Program-made: the position numbers and the translations under genes
The notes under the pieces: model-generated
Databases searched by the model: none
What the model saw: the letters and a program-made list of their open reading frames with translations, nothing else
What the model was told of the DNA's origin: nothing
DNA from: Lactuca virosa
Lineage: Eukaryota; Streptophyta; Magnoliopsida; Asterales; Asteraceae
NCBI GenBank assembly: GCA_928212115.1
Contig: CAKMRJ010005634.1
Location: forward strand, 180,698,524-180,762,523
Reading direction: 5' to 3'
DNA length: 64,000 nucleotides
In this document: positions 44,330-54,693 of the stretch, piece by piece
How the letters are laid out: each line of letters begins with the position of its first letter
Position numbering within the stretch: the stretch's first letter is position 1

Positions 44330-44424
44330 TTGAAATTGTTTTTTTTGTTTTGAAGAAATGAGCTTTAGTGGTATAGAAGGCTCTTTGAAAAATCAGAGTT
44401 CCGTTTTCAAAAAGCAACCACTTT

Positions 44425-44437
44425 GGCTCTGATACCA
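44425..44437 (-). promoter_or_regulatory. Sire-C primer binding site
   Basis: The minus strand reads TGGTATCAGAGCC, two bases from the LTR edge; an initiator-methionine tRNA complement. Confidence 0.88.
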
Positions 44438-44439
44438 AT

Positions 44440-45095
44440 AGTTGAGAGAAAAACTTGGAGACACACTTGAACAAAAGTTAGAACAAGTATAATGCGTAAT
44501 AGTTAATCTCCAAGGATCTAAAAGCTCAACAATGTTATAGTTAGATAGTTAGAGAGTTAGTTGCGGAAATGTAAAGGAATGGAAATGACAGCAATTGTTA
44601 TATCAAGAAGACACTTAAGCGGATTCATAACAAGGAATGCATTCACTCCAAGTTAATAAGGAAAATCAAGCTTAGTGATTAAGTCTTAAAGACTTGCTCC
44701 GAAGAGGGATCATGATCAGCAGAATTATGATAAGATTTAAGTAAGAAGAGATGAGTGAAGAAAGATAGAGAGATAACTTCAGAATGTGTATTCAGATAGA
44801 ATTCATAAGTTATCGGTTCTCTAGTATGAAATATAAAGAGAGTAAGTCTCTATTTAAAGAGACTTAGAAACTACACTAGATTACAACTCTATAAGCAGAC
44901 GTGCAAGGCATACTGGATAATAGAGTGTATTACATAAAAGACAAATAAAGTAATCTAGCTAAGTTGACTGCGGTAGCTGACTCCGGTTGCTGGTGCGGTT
45001 GCTGATGAACAAGATTGACTCTGGGTGCTGAACCGTTGCGGTAGAAAGATGGTTACGGTAGCTGAGTCCAAGAGGGTCACTTTTATGATTCAACA
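44440..45095 (-). repeat. Sire-C 5' LTR (656 bp)
   Basis: Collinear with the 3' LTR. Its inner edge is AGTTGAGAG instead of TGTTGAGAG, a point change in the terminal dinucleotide. The TATA-like box is changed to TATTTAAAG (44850-44858). Confidence 0.92.
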
Positions 45096-45967
45096 GATTC
45101 ACCTCTCGTTTCTGGCAGTCTTTACAAAACTCTTTGGGAACCAGGCTGGACATGAGTACAGCCTACCATCCACAAACCGACGGACAAAGTGAGAGGACGA
45201 TTCAAACTCTAGAAGACATGTTGCGAGATTGCATGATAGACTTTGGAAAAGCATGGGATATTCACTTACCCCTTGTTGAATTCTCTTATAACAACAGTTA
45301 TCACACTAGCATAAAGGCTGCTCCATTCGAAGCCCTCTATGGCCGCAAGTGCAGATCCCCTCTGTGTTGGGCTGAAGTGGGTGACACGCGGCTAGCTAGA
45401 GGCCAAACTCCTGACAATGCTCTCACTGGTCCGAAAATTATTCTAGAAACCACCGAGAAAATCATACAAATTCGGGAGCGACTTAAAGCTTCCAGAAATA
45501 GACAGAAAAGCTACGCTGACAAACGGAGAAAACCCTTGGAATTCCAGGTTGGTGATCGCGTCTTGTTAAAGGTCTCACACTGGAAGGGCATGATACGCTT
45601 TGGAAAGCGTGAGAAATTGAGTCCAAGGTACATACGACCCTTCGAAATTCTTGCTAGAATTGGTCTTGTAGCTTACAAACTTCGACTACCCCAAGAACTA
45701 AATAACATTCATCCTACCTTCCACGTTTCGAACTTGAAAAAGTATCTATCTGATGAGACTCTTGTGATCCCACTCGAGGATATCGAGTTAAACGAGAGCC
45801 TCAACTTTGTGGAAGAACCCGTAGAGATTCTACACAGGGAAGTTAAGAAAACCAAACAAAGTTGTATCCCGATAGTGAAGGTTCCCTGGAATGCAAAACG
45901 GGGACCTGAATTCACTTGGGAGCGGGAGGATCAAATGAAACAGAAGTATCCACATCTTTTTCCCTAG
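45096..45967 (+). pseudogene. Gyp-2 integrase, 3' part with chromodomain-like tail
   Basis: The frame resumes at the GATTC duplication and reads TSRFWQSLQNSLGTRLDMS, then the HPQTDGQSERTIQTLED motif with the catalytic Glu, LPLVEFSYNNSYHTSI, FEALYGRKCRSPLCW, the GDRVLLKVSHWKGMIRFGK segment, LSPRYIRPFEIL, HPTFHVSNLKKYL, and a C-terminal VPWNAKRGPEFTWERED, which resembles the end of a chromodomain. It stops at TAG 45965-45967. No defect is seen in this part. Together with the 5' part the catalytic D, D, E are all present. Confidence 0.9.
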
Positions 45968-46008
45968 TCTATCTGAAATGTTAATTTCGGGACGAAATTC
46001 TCTCTAAC

Positions 46009-46018
46009 GAGGGGATAA
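46009..46018 (+). promoter_or_regulatory. Gyp-2 polypurine tract
   Basis: GAGGGGATAA lies directly before the 3' LTR (TGTAACA), 40 bases after the pol stop. Confidence 0.85.
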
Positions 46019-47549
46019 TGTAACAAATCGTTATTTCAAACCTATGTAATAGTATAGGTCAATGTGTATTTCTTTTTATAATAATAAAGAGAAATTTTAC
46101 CATAATGTGCATATTTACATAATTGACCCTCAAAAATAAATTATTTAACAATCTCGATTGGGATGAACCAAGTGATAGAGATTGTAACAAGGTTTCCAAA
46201 AACATAAAGAACACTAAAATCCGAGTTATAATGAAGAAGTTATGACCAATCGAAAATCCGCGTCAAAACCGACAAAACACTGTTCAGTGTAAAAACTGAA
46301 TTTTCGATAAAAGGCTTTTTAGCCTTAACAATCTAATTGAAAGATGTAGTTTGAGTTAAACCGAGAGCTTTCATAAAAAGAACGGAAAAATCCGACTTTG
46401 TATGAGGAAGTTATGATTTTTCTAAGTTTCAGTATAGTAGTATACAACTAAAAACTCGAAATAAAGATCGAGCGATTTTTAGCCAACACAACCTAAACGA
46501 GAATTGAAGGTCTCGTAGGTAGTAGTACAACGGTAAAAAGACAGACAAAAACGGACGTCAGATGAAGAAGTTATGAATTCTTAACGAATTCCCGTCCCAG
46601 TCTATTTAAAATAATAATATTAAAAATAAATTAAAAAATAAGCCAACGAAGTCTAAATGAAAGTCGTAGAGTGTGATTTTACCTACGCGTGCATATAAAG
46701 AATGCCAAAAACGGAGCTCGTATGCGAAAGTTATGATTTTCGCAAGTTTTGGCACAAAAATAAAGAAAAATAGGAAAAACCGGGCAATTTCGCATGCCAC
46801 GTCACCCTCGCACGTGGCGGCTGCTGATTGGACCGAAGCCTTGCGTGGCACCTCCTGATTCGACCAACTCCAAGGTCCAATCCCACTCGGACAACCTCGC
46901 ATGAGACACACCGGACATCACCCTCGCACGCCCCTCGGATGCCCCCTTCGCACGTGTCTTCTTCCCATTGGACCGAGGTTTGGTCCAATCCGAGCCTCCC
47001 ACCTTGCGAGCCTGCGTTCCAAAGTAGCCCAAACTCTCGCCACCTGTTCGACGCGTGTCAGCCTCGCATAGCCTCGGATCCGAGGCTTCGGCCTATATAA
47101 GGCATGCGAGGGCTTCCGTTTATTTTACACTTTTCACCCCAAATTTCATTCTCTTTCATATTTTCCACTTCGACAAACTCATATACAACCCCTAAAGCCC
47201 CAATATCAAGTCTCGAACCCTAAGCAAGCCTCGAAGCCCCGAGATTCCCGAGAAGTAACCTCTCTCATGTCGAAACTCTGCCCGATTTGAGCCGGTTTCT
47301 CGACAAATAAACTCCTTTTCGTGAAACGAAACTCCATCCGATTCACCACCTATCAAGTGAGTACATATCCCCGTATTTTCATAATTTCTACTGTTTTAAG
47401 GGGAGGGGGGGGGGAATACAAGCATAACACAAGAACTTTGTGTTATAAAATCATGATTTCAAATCATGATGAAACAACATTAAATCATTAAAAATACTCA
47501 AAACATTAAACTCTTTTATCGTCTTATATTTTTCCCCAAAATTCATGTT

Positions 47550-47624
<75 letters not shown>

Positions 47625-48977
47625 ACTAAGATTTAAGAGGCTTAGGACTAATAACTCATTCCGGGTCCTTTTCCTTGTTTGGATGTGGGCTTATAGTACT
47701 GGTTATTTGTTCGAGTGTCGTTTAAATTTTACTTATATATAAAATTGTATATGTATATAAATATAATAGTTATTTCATCAGTTTAACTACCTTTGTAACA
47801 TGCTGAGCAAGGGATTACATGTAAACATGGTTAAATACACATTCAGAAAGTACATATAAATTATAATAGGTATAATTTATACATAGAACAATAATCCATG
47901 ATTCAAGTATACTAGAATACACAGTTTTATAAGAAACAAGGGTTTTGATACAATACAAATCAAGGGTTTACACTTATCAAATACATGTTAGAAATTCTAA
48001 TTCAAGAACATATTGTCAATCATTTATTTCAGAATGATTGGGTTTTGATTCAAGAACATACTGTCAATCATTTATTTCAGAATGATTGGGTTTTCATAAC
48101 TAATATACATATAACGTTTATATGCTTCTTATGAGACATTCAATTCAGATTGTTTAATTAATTTTAGACAACATAGGAAAAGTCCTGACATTATAACCAA
48201 AATCTCCAGCCGGGGATCGAAACAAGTTGTGTGTAGATCTATATCGGGATTGACAACCCCGCACTCAGGCTGCTAGCTACAGTCAGACATACACGCCGAT
48301 GAGTGGCAATTGTTATCACCAGTTTAAACGCCCACAAAGCGTTTGGTTCAGGCCATCCGTCATAGTATGGTTATAATAACTCATTAAAAAGATATTAACA
48401 ATACGTTAGTGTATAAACAACTAAGCGAAAGTACACCTTCAAAGTACCAGTTTACAGAATACAAAATACAATGGTTCAATACAGTTTTCAATAACAGCTG
48501 GCCGAGCCATGCACACTCTCAGTTAAAAGTTTTCATAAAGGAATACAAATACAAAACATTGATACAAAGAGAACGGTTTTATGGGAATAAAACTACTTTT
48601 CATATACAACAGAAAATATAGGATTTTCTGGAACAATTTACATATACGAGATACAGAGATACTCTTTCAAACATAAACACTTATGCACTCACTCAACTTT
48701 ATGTTGATACTCTCTCTTCAAATTACTTGTATTCTCAGGGAAATAATACACAGGTACTCCCCGAGCTTTTTGAGAAGATGGATCTACTTTGAGTCATATC
48801 TTCTTTTGTATAACTATATTTTGGTTTAATATACAATGATTGAACACATGTAAATACTTATACTTTTTAAATACAATGGTTGTTTGTACTATGATTACTA
48901 TGATGAATGTGTTGTGATACTACAATTGAAGTCCTCCACCCCCGGACGTTTCCGCCGTCTGGTTTGGGGGTGTGACA
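46019..48977 (+). repeat. Gyp-2 3' LTR (2959 bp)
   Basis: Collinear with the 5' LTR from TGTAACAAATCG to GGGGGTGTGACA, with TATA at 47094-47100. Differences are scattered substitutions and length changes in the G-run and the TA tract. It is followed by ACACT, the target duplication. Confidence 0.93.
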
Positions 48978-48982
48978 ACACT

Positions 48983-49160
48983 CCCCTTGCACCCTATTTA
49001 TACTAATGGACTACACCCATGCCAAAAATTCAAAGGCCTGACCAAAAACCCTTTAGTTTTCAGTCCATGCTACATATAAACCAAATATTATTTTCGGCCC
49101 AAGACTAACAACAATAAATGCTTAGAAAAGCAAAGTATAAACCATATTGTTGACCCAACA
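48983..49160 (-). repeat. Sire-B right LTR, right part
   Basis: Continues the LTR interrupted at 16351 and ends TTGACCCAACA. A minus-strand TATAAATA lies near 48994-49001. The following CATTC is the likely right-hand target duplication; its partner would be left of the window. Confidence 0.78.
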
Positions 49161-49911
49161 CATTCACATCCAAGCGAGTCTAATGCCTCCAAACAATAGA
49201 TCTGGTCCCCTAGGGATGAGATACCACATAAAGTTACTAACTTTACGTCCATGCATGGTATCAAGAGGTTAAAGACACTAAAACTAAGCTTCATAGGAGA
49301 CCTAGGGCATGGAGGAGGGCCAATACTTGATAAAGATGGCAACTTTAAGTCTCAAAAGGCCATGAAATATCTAGATCAAAATTCATAACTTCAAGACATA
49401 CTCAGATCCAAAAATGACTCCAAAACAAGCTACTAAAGGCCATAAACTTCTCAATGAAGAGATCTATCAAATAAATGGTAAAGGTATCAAATTTATACCT
49501 TAATATGGATGCCACAACAGAGGAATTCTCGGATCCAAAGCTTCTCCCTTAAACTAAGCAACACCAAAGTTGAAGCTCTTTCAAGAAAGCACCAAAGAAA
49601 ACACTCTTTACACTCACACACACTCTAAATGATAGAAAGCACGAATTAGGGTTTTACTGAATGGAGGGAACGATGAGGGAGGCCACAATGAAACATTAAG
49701 GCCTTTAAATAGGGTGCAATCCCTGAAAATTATGGTTTTCCTTTCCAGTATGTAATCGTCGAGTTGGGGCTCCCCAAGTCGTTGAGTTAGGTCCTTAAAC
49801 CCGCATCCAAATTAATCGCTACACAACGAGTTGTAGCTCCCCAACTCGTCGAGTTCTAGCCCAAAACCCTAAAATATTGAGAATTAAATATTAGCTGGGC
49901 CAAGCGTTACA
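49161..49911 (-). repeat. Gyp-3 3' LTR, inner part
   Basis: It contains a minus-strand TATA-like CTATTTAAAGG (about 49713-49703) and CAACTCGTCGAGTT-type inverted repeats near 49751 and 49835, similar to those in Gyp-5. The short open frame at 49088-49342 has no support. Confidence 0.55.
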
Positions 49912-50189
49912 TAGATCCCCACTATTTTGGGATCCTAATTGAAATACTAACTTTTTTTTCAGGTTATTTCAGGATCCTGAAAAATCTTGTGAACCCTAAA
50001 CTACTTAAGATCCTGATTATAAATGCTACTACTACAACCACACAAGTTAATCAAGCACGCAAAGAAATATTAAACAACCATAAACATTAAACGGTTGCCC
50101 ACCAACCCCACAAACAAAGGAAATATCTTTTTACATCACCAAAGGAACCAAAAAACTATTTAATCTACTTCTTTACAGGCCTAGACCTT
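49912..50189 (-). other. Gyp-3 3' untranslated stretch
   Basis: Between the ORF stop and the LTR; AT-rich, with no features beyond the purine tract at its left end. Confidence 0.5.
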
Positions 50190-51732
50190 TTACTGGTCAT
50201 CATCAACTGGGAGTCCCTCCTCCTCGCCCGACTTTGATCGATGCCCTTTAGGATCCTGACCAGTTCTTGTAGATTCACCAGTCAAATGGGAAAGGGCGAC
50301 ACGCCATCCTGCTAGGTCCCAGGATCCTACATTAGTCACTTCTTCGGCCAACTTTATCTTCGCTTCCCAGATAGCTACAATAGCCATGGCCTTTGCCTTA
50401 ATAATCACTTCCTCCATCTCTATGATATGTTCCTTTTCCTTTTCTGCCTTCTCCTTACTCAAAATCTCTATCCTTTTCAGGAGCTCTTCATAGGTTGCCT
50501 TCCACATTTTCTCTTGCTCTTTCACGTATCCTCAATTCAGCAGATATATGGTAAGAGACCTGAAAAAAAAACGATGTGAGATAAAGGTAAAAATGTAAAG
50601 GTAAAAATATTATTTCTTACAACCTGAGAAAAGGACGCCAATTTCTGGAGCGCATCTTCTGCCCTGAGGTTCTCCATGCTCAATTCCATGGAACCGATGT
50701 TTTTTCTTTTCTTGGATCCCATAGTTTTCACAGTTAGATCTATGGGAGCTCTCACAGTGGAAATGGAGGGAAAAATATTCTCATTCTTCACAACCAATTA
50801 ACAACCGAACATCGTTGTATACAGATTAGCGAGGGTAAAATGGGCACCATAACGAGTACTTCTGGATCCTAGACAGAACAATAAGTCAGGATCCTTCACA
50901 TGGTAAAAAACAAGAAGAGCTTAGATTTTTAGCTTTCGACATGGAGACGGTGTTAGATGAGATCTCTTGAAGATTGAATTGGTTGATCTTGAACGACCTC
51001 TCTGATTCAGACAAAGTGAAAAATATTTTTATCATGTTCTCTGTATCTTCAGTAGGAGGATCCAGCTTGTCGAATTTAAAGGCTGCAAAACATCAAAGAA
51101 GATAAGAAAAGTGAATATATCGAGATCCTCCATATACAAATATGAAGTCCTACCCTTTCTAACCCACGATTGGGGCAAAAGATTCCCATCAGGAATGGAG
51201 TCACGCCTTACGAAGAAGTTCTTCCCTTTCCAAGAACCATCATTATGCTTGGACTTCAACACAAAGGGGAAATCTGTCGGTTCTGACCTTCAACTAAAAG
51301 CGGGAATTCCCATAATTTTTGGGATCATAAACATAGGCTAACTCGTTCAAACTGATGGAAAGATCTCTAGAATAATTCAAATGATCAATCTAATAAATGA
51401 TCATCCAGATTGTTGGCATGGATTGGCTATACGAGATATTTGTGATCTCAAAAAACACTCAGAAAAAATTCTAGAGAAAGGATAAGAGAGCCCAAGGGTA
51501 AAAGGATACTTGGGAAACAAACCCATATGGGAGAAACGAAGTAGGACTGGATCCTAGCATCAAAGGCTCTAAAAACATTACCAATAGAAAAAGTTCCAAA
51601 CAAATTCAAGATCTCTATGTCATCGTCAGTGAAGGTGCAAGTTTCCTCGTAGGACAAGATCTTTTGATTCGTGAATTTATGATCGGGTATAGCAATAATG
51701 GTTCCATGTGATCGAGTTGATTTCTTGCCCAT
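50190..51732 (-). pseudogene. Gyp-3 ORF with plant gag/transposase-like segment and coiled coil
   Basis: ATG 51732-51730 opens MGKKSTRSHGTIIAIPDHKF. A segment FVSPIWVCFP follows before a stop at 51448. Further on, DGSWKGKNFFVRRDSIPDG (near 51240) matches the W-K-x-x-F-F-V pattern I associate with the plant 'putative gypsy-type transposon' domain (PF04195-like). Next comes KKRKNIGSMELSMENLRAEDAL (50720-50660), then a probable intron (TCAG|GTTGTAAG ... TTTTTTTTTCAG|GTC, about 50624-50557), and a Lys/Glu-rich coiled coil (LLKRIEILSKEKAEKEKE) ending at 50190. Several stops and frameshifts occur. The function is unknown. Confidence 0.45.
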
Positions 51733-51748
51733 GATCGAAATTAAATAG

Positions 51749-54693
51749 TGTGACATCCCCAATTTCACGGCCAGAAAAGACCGATTTAATTTATGCTTTT
51801 AAAATAATTTCAGAGTAATCATTTGATTAAAAGTGTTGCGAAATTTGTTCCAACAAAAACATGATAAATATGTTATCAAATCATTTCCGAAGAAATGTAT
51901 TTTATTCACTTAAACCATTGGGATGTCATTGTCAACACAAAAACATAACCATAAACAAAACTTACATTCATTTACACTAGTGATCTACTTCTCTTTTAAT
52001 CTCTCAGTGTAAAGCAACTTCGTATCGATACCTGTGATACAATTAAGCTGAGTGGGTCAGGCTTGGGAGCCTGGTGAGCATATAGGGTTTTCAACCCACA
52101 ATAAATAATAAACTTATTAAGTTCTCAATCAACAATAAATTTATTAATTTCATCAACCAAAATAACCCTAATTACCCATTCCCATTATCCTCACTTTACG
52201 TATCTAAAACAAAAATCACAAGGGACCTAGCCTAAGAATTTTCACTAGGGATGACATCATTGCTTTCCTCAGCAATTTATGTCAAACAAGACATCCTAAC
52301 ATAAAATAACCAACAAGGTGACAACATTGCTTCCCTCTGCAATATATGTCAAATAAGACAAACACTGGGCTGACAACATTGCTTTCCTTCAGCAATTTAT
52401 GTCAAATAGGCACGAAGTCACATCGTCGCCATGTGCTAAGTTCATAGCTCTTATTTATCGACAGTATTTCCCATGGGAGTTCCCCCCCCCCCCCCCCCCG
52501 GCAATACATGTCAGTGGGTTTTCTATATGCTAAGTCCATAACTCTTATTCATCGACGGTATTTCCCACGTGAGTTCCCCCCCCCCCCCGCAATACATGTC
52601 AATGGGTTTTTAGAGTACATCTGATGAACATACTAAGGGGTTTCCTCAGCCATACATGCCCTAGAGGCAACCATGAGCGGAATAGAGTACAGCGAATGAA
52701 CACTCAAGTTCATTAACACCTACAGGTTGTAAGCCTGCTAGTGTTCCACAGACCGTATAGAATAGTCCATGGTTTGGGTAAGGGCTTTTCTCATATTGCA
52801 CCACTCACACCAACGTTTGGGTAAGGGCTTTTCTCATATTTTACCACTCACTCTCAACTCATGATCTATATCACTGATCATCTCATCTATCCAACTCCGT
52901 TTCATCACACACCCACTATTTAACTCATGACCTATATCACTGACTCATGAAGCTCATCCGATCACTTATCTCAAAGAAACAAAGACTCCAAAGCTCTTCA
53001 AAATAAAAGTATAGGGAAAATACTGATAAAGTACTCCCGTACGCTCCCGTATCCCGACACGTAATAGTGTCAAAAAGAAGAACTAACAGATGAACACATA
53101 GTTCAAAAACACCTAATGAACATATAGTTCAAGAACACCTTATGAACATATAGTTCAAACATACGTACCGACTACAAGTCTGCTAACGTTCCACTGGACT
53201 ATCTAAAATAGTCTGTGGCCGTTGTCTATACTCTGCTAGATGACTAGATCATCTTAAACATTGGTACCTCTCATCACTTTTATTTCATCACACATCATCT
53301 AATTCATCTACCCATGTTTTACCCAACATATTTGTAGATAAAAATACATATACAGTTTAAAACTTGTATAAAACATCTATTCAACAGTCACCTTAATTAA
53401 ACAATTAATATAATTACACATAGCACGTATTTTAAGGAAAACACTTCATATATATGTGTAAGGTGAAAGTGACTATACACTCACTTGATTTAACGATAAT
53501 CGGGCAGCACTTCGTTGCCTAAAACGATCGTTTCTAATAAAAATGGGAGTTTAATTGAGAAACCGGGCTCTGCGAGGGTCGGGCCTCGAAACCGAAAAAA
53601 ATAAATTTCCCAGGCTTCTCGGGCACTCCGGGACGTGTTCCGGGCGTTGGAAATGATCTCGGGGCATCGGCGGGGGGGGGGGGTGTCAAAATGCTAAAAA
53701 TATGAATTTAGGGGTGAAAAGGGCAAAATCTGAAAATTACCCGGGAAGTCTCGCATGCCCTCCTATTTATAGGGTGGTCCGGAGGTCGCCTTAGAAGAGG
53801 AGTCATCAGGCGAGGACACGCGGCAGCATGGCGAAGACACACAGCACATGGCTCGCATGTGCGAGGGTCTCGGTGGCATCTTCCGATTGGACCGCGGTCT
53901 AGTCCGAGGCTTCGGACGTGGCTTCCTTCTGCGAGACTCGGACACGAGGAAAAGGACACGCGTCGGAATCCTAGTGGACCCCTTCGGATGACTCAGCAGC
54001 TCGGATGACTCATCCAAATTTCGGACACGTGGCATGCTCTAAGTGAAGGTGACGTGGCCGAAGCCACCTATGCGAAATTTCTCGGTATTCGCGCCAAAAC
54101 TTCTAAAATCCATAACTTTCGCATACGAGCTCCGTTTTTGATGTTCTTTATTTGCACGCGTAGGTAAAATTACGCTCTACAACTTTCGTTTAGACTTCGT
54201 TGGCTAATTTTGAATTTAATTTTTAAGTTATTAGTTTTAACAAACCGCGACAGGAAATCCGTTAAAAATTCGTAACTTCTTCATCCGACTTCCGTTTTCG
54301 TCAGACTTTTTACCGTTGTGCTACTAATGACGACACCTTCGATTCTCGTTTAGGTCGTGTCGGCTAAAAATCTCTCGATCTAAAACTCGAGTTTTTTAGC
54401 TGTCTACTACTAAGCTGAAACTTCGAAAAATCGTAACTTCCTCATACGAAGTCAGATTTGGGCGTTCTTTTTATACCTACTCTCGGTTTAACGAAAACTA
54501 CGAGCTCCGTTTAGATCACTAATGCCAAAAAGTAGTTTATCAAAAACTCACTTTTTACGACATTCGGCACCGTGTCGGTTTTGTCGCGAAACTTCGACAG
54601 GTCATAACTTCTTCGTTATAACTCGGATTTCGGCATTCTTTATATATCCGTAATCCTTGTCAGGCCCACTACAAGTTTCTTAATAGATATCGG
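51749..54693 (-). repeat. Gyp-4 3' LTR, left part
   Basis: The minus strand contains a TATAAATA (53771-53763) downstream of GC-rich promoter-like sequence, and repeated 'ACGAAGAAGTTATGA'-type blocks (near 54610 and 54270) like those in Gyp-2 LTRs. Tandem duplications lie at 52436-52523/52529-52608 (each with a poly-C run) and 52772-52815/52815-52856. AACATATAGTTCAA occurs near 53110 and 53145. ATCGG at 54689-54693 is the Gyp-5 target copy. Confidence 0.78.
52436..52608. repeat. Tandem duplication with poly-C runs
   Basis: Two units of about 85-90 bases: GCTAAGTTCATAGCTCTTAT...poly-C...GCAATACATGTCAGTGGGTT and GCTAAGTCCATAACTCTTAT...poly-C...GCAATACATGTCAATGGGTT. The C runs (about 52482-52499 and 52577-52589) differ in length. 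Confidence 0.85.

Larger units (their letters stand above)
24485..45095 (-). mobile_element. Sire-C: Sirevirus-type copia element with a long extra ORF
   Basis: Minus-strand element with two 656-bp LTRs (24485-25140 and 44440-45095) and a perfect GATTC target duplication (24480-24484, 45096-45100). From its 5' end (right): primer site, gag (645 codons), linker, protease, integrase, RT/RNase H (split by Copia-2), a ~0.85-kb spacer, an extra ORF region of about 4 kb, and the polypurine tract. With Copia-2 removed it is about 13.0 kb, long for a copia element; the excess is the extra ORF. Confidence 0.93.
16352..48977 (+). mobile_element. Gyp-2: Ty3/gypsy element, complete with both LTRs
   Basis: It is bounded by LTRs of about 2.95 kb with TGTAACA...TGTGACA ends and flanked by the perfect 5-bp duplication ACACT (16347-16351 and 48978-48982). 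In order it holds a primer site, a pre-gag ORF, gag, protease, RT/RNase H, integrase and polypurine tract. Sire-C is inserted in the integrase. With that removed the element is about 12.0 kb. Gene order PR-RT-RH-IN shows gypsy, and the integrase tail with a chromodomain-like end points to a chromovirus (Tekay/Del-like), which is an inference. Confidence 0.92.
2508..49160 (-). mobile_element. Sire-A/B: composite Sirevirus-type copia element sharing a middle LTR
   Basis: This is a minus-strand composite. From right to left it reads: LTR (15939-16351 continued at 48983-49160), primer site, internal region B, polypurine tract, middle LTR (11460-11980), primer site, internal region A with gag-pol and extra ORF. 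The middle LTR has a polypurine tract on one side and a primer site on the other, so it serves as 3' LTR for B and 5' LTR for A. The left end is cut by Gyp-1. Gyp-2 (32.6 kb with its contents) is inserted in the right LTR. With that removed, about 14 kb of composite remains in view. Confidence 0.75.
49161..51748 (-). mobile_element. Gyp-3: older LTR element, partial
   Basis: A partial 3' LTR (49161-49911) ends GCGTTACA on the plus strand and is preceded, on the minus strand, by a purine-rich GTGGGGATCTA (49922-49912). A broken ORF region follows to 51732. Sire-B is inserted in the LTR and Gyp-4 17 bases upstream of the ORF start, so the 5' part is out of view. The superfamily is not certain. 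Confidence 0.55.
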
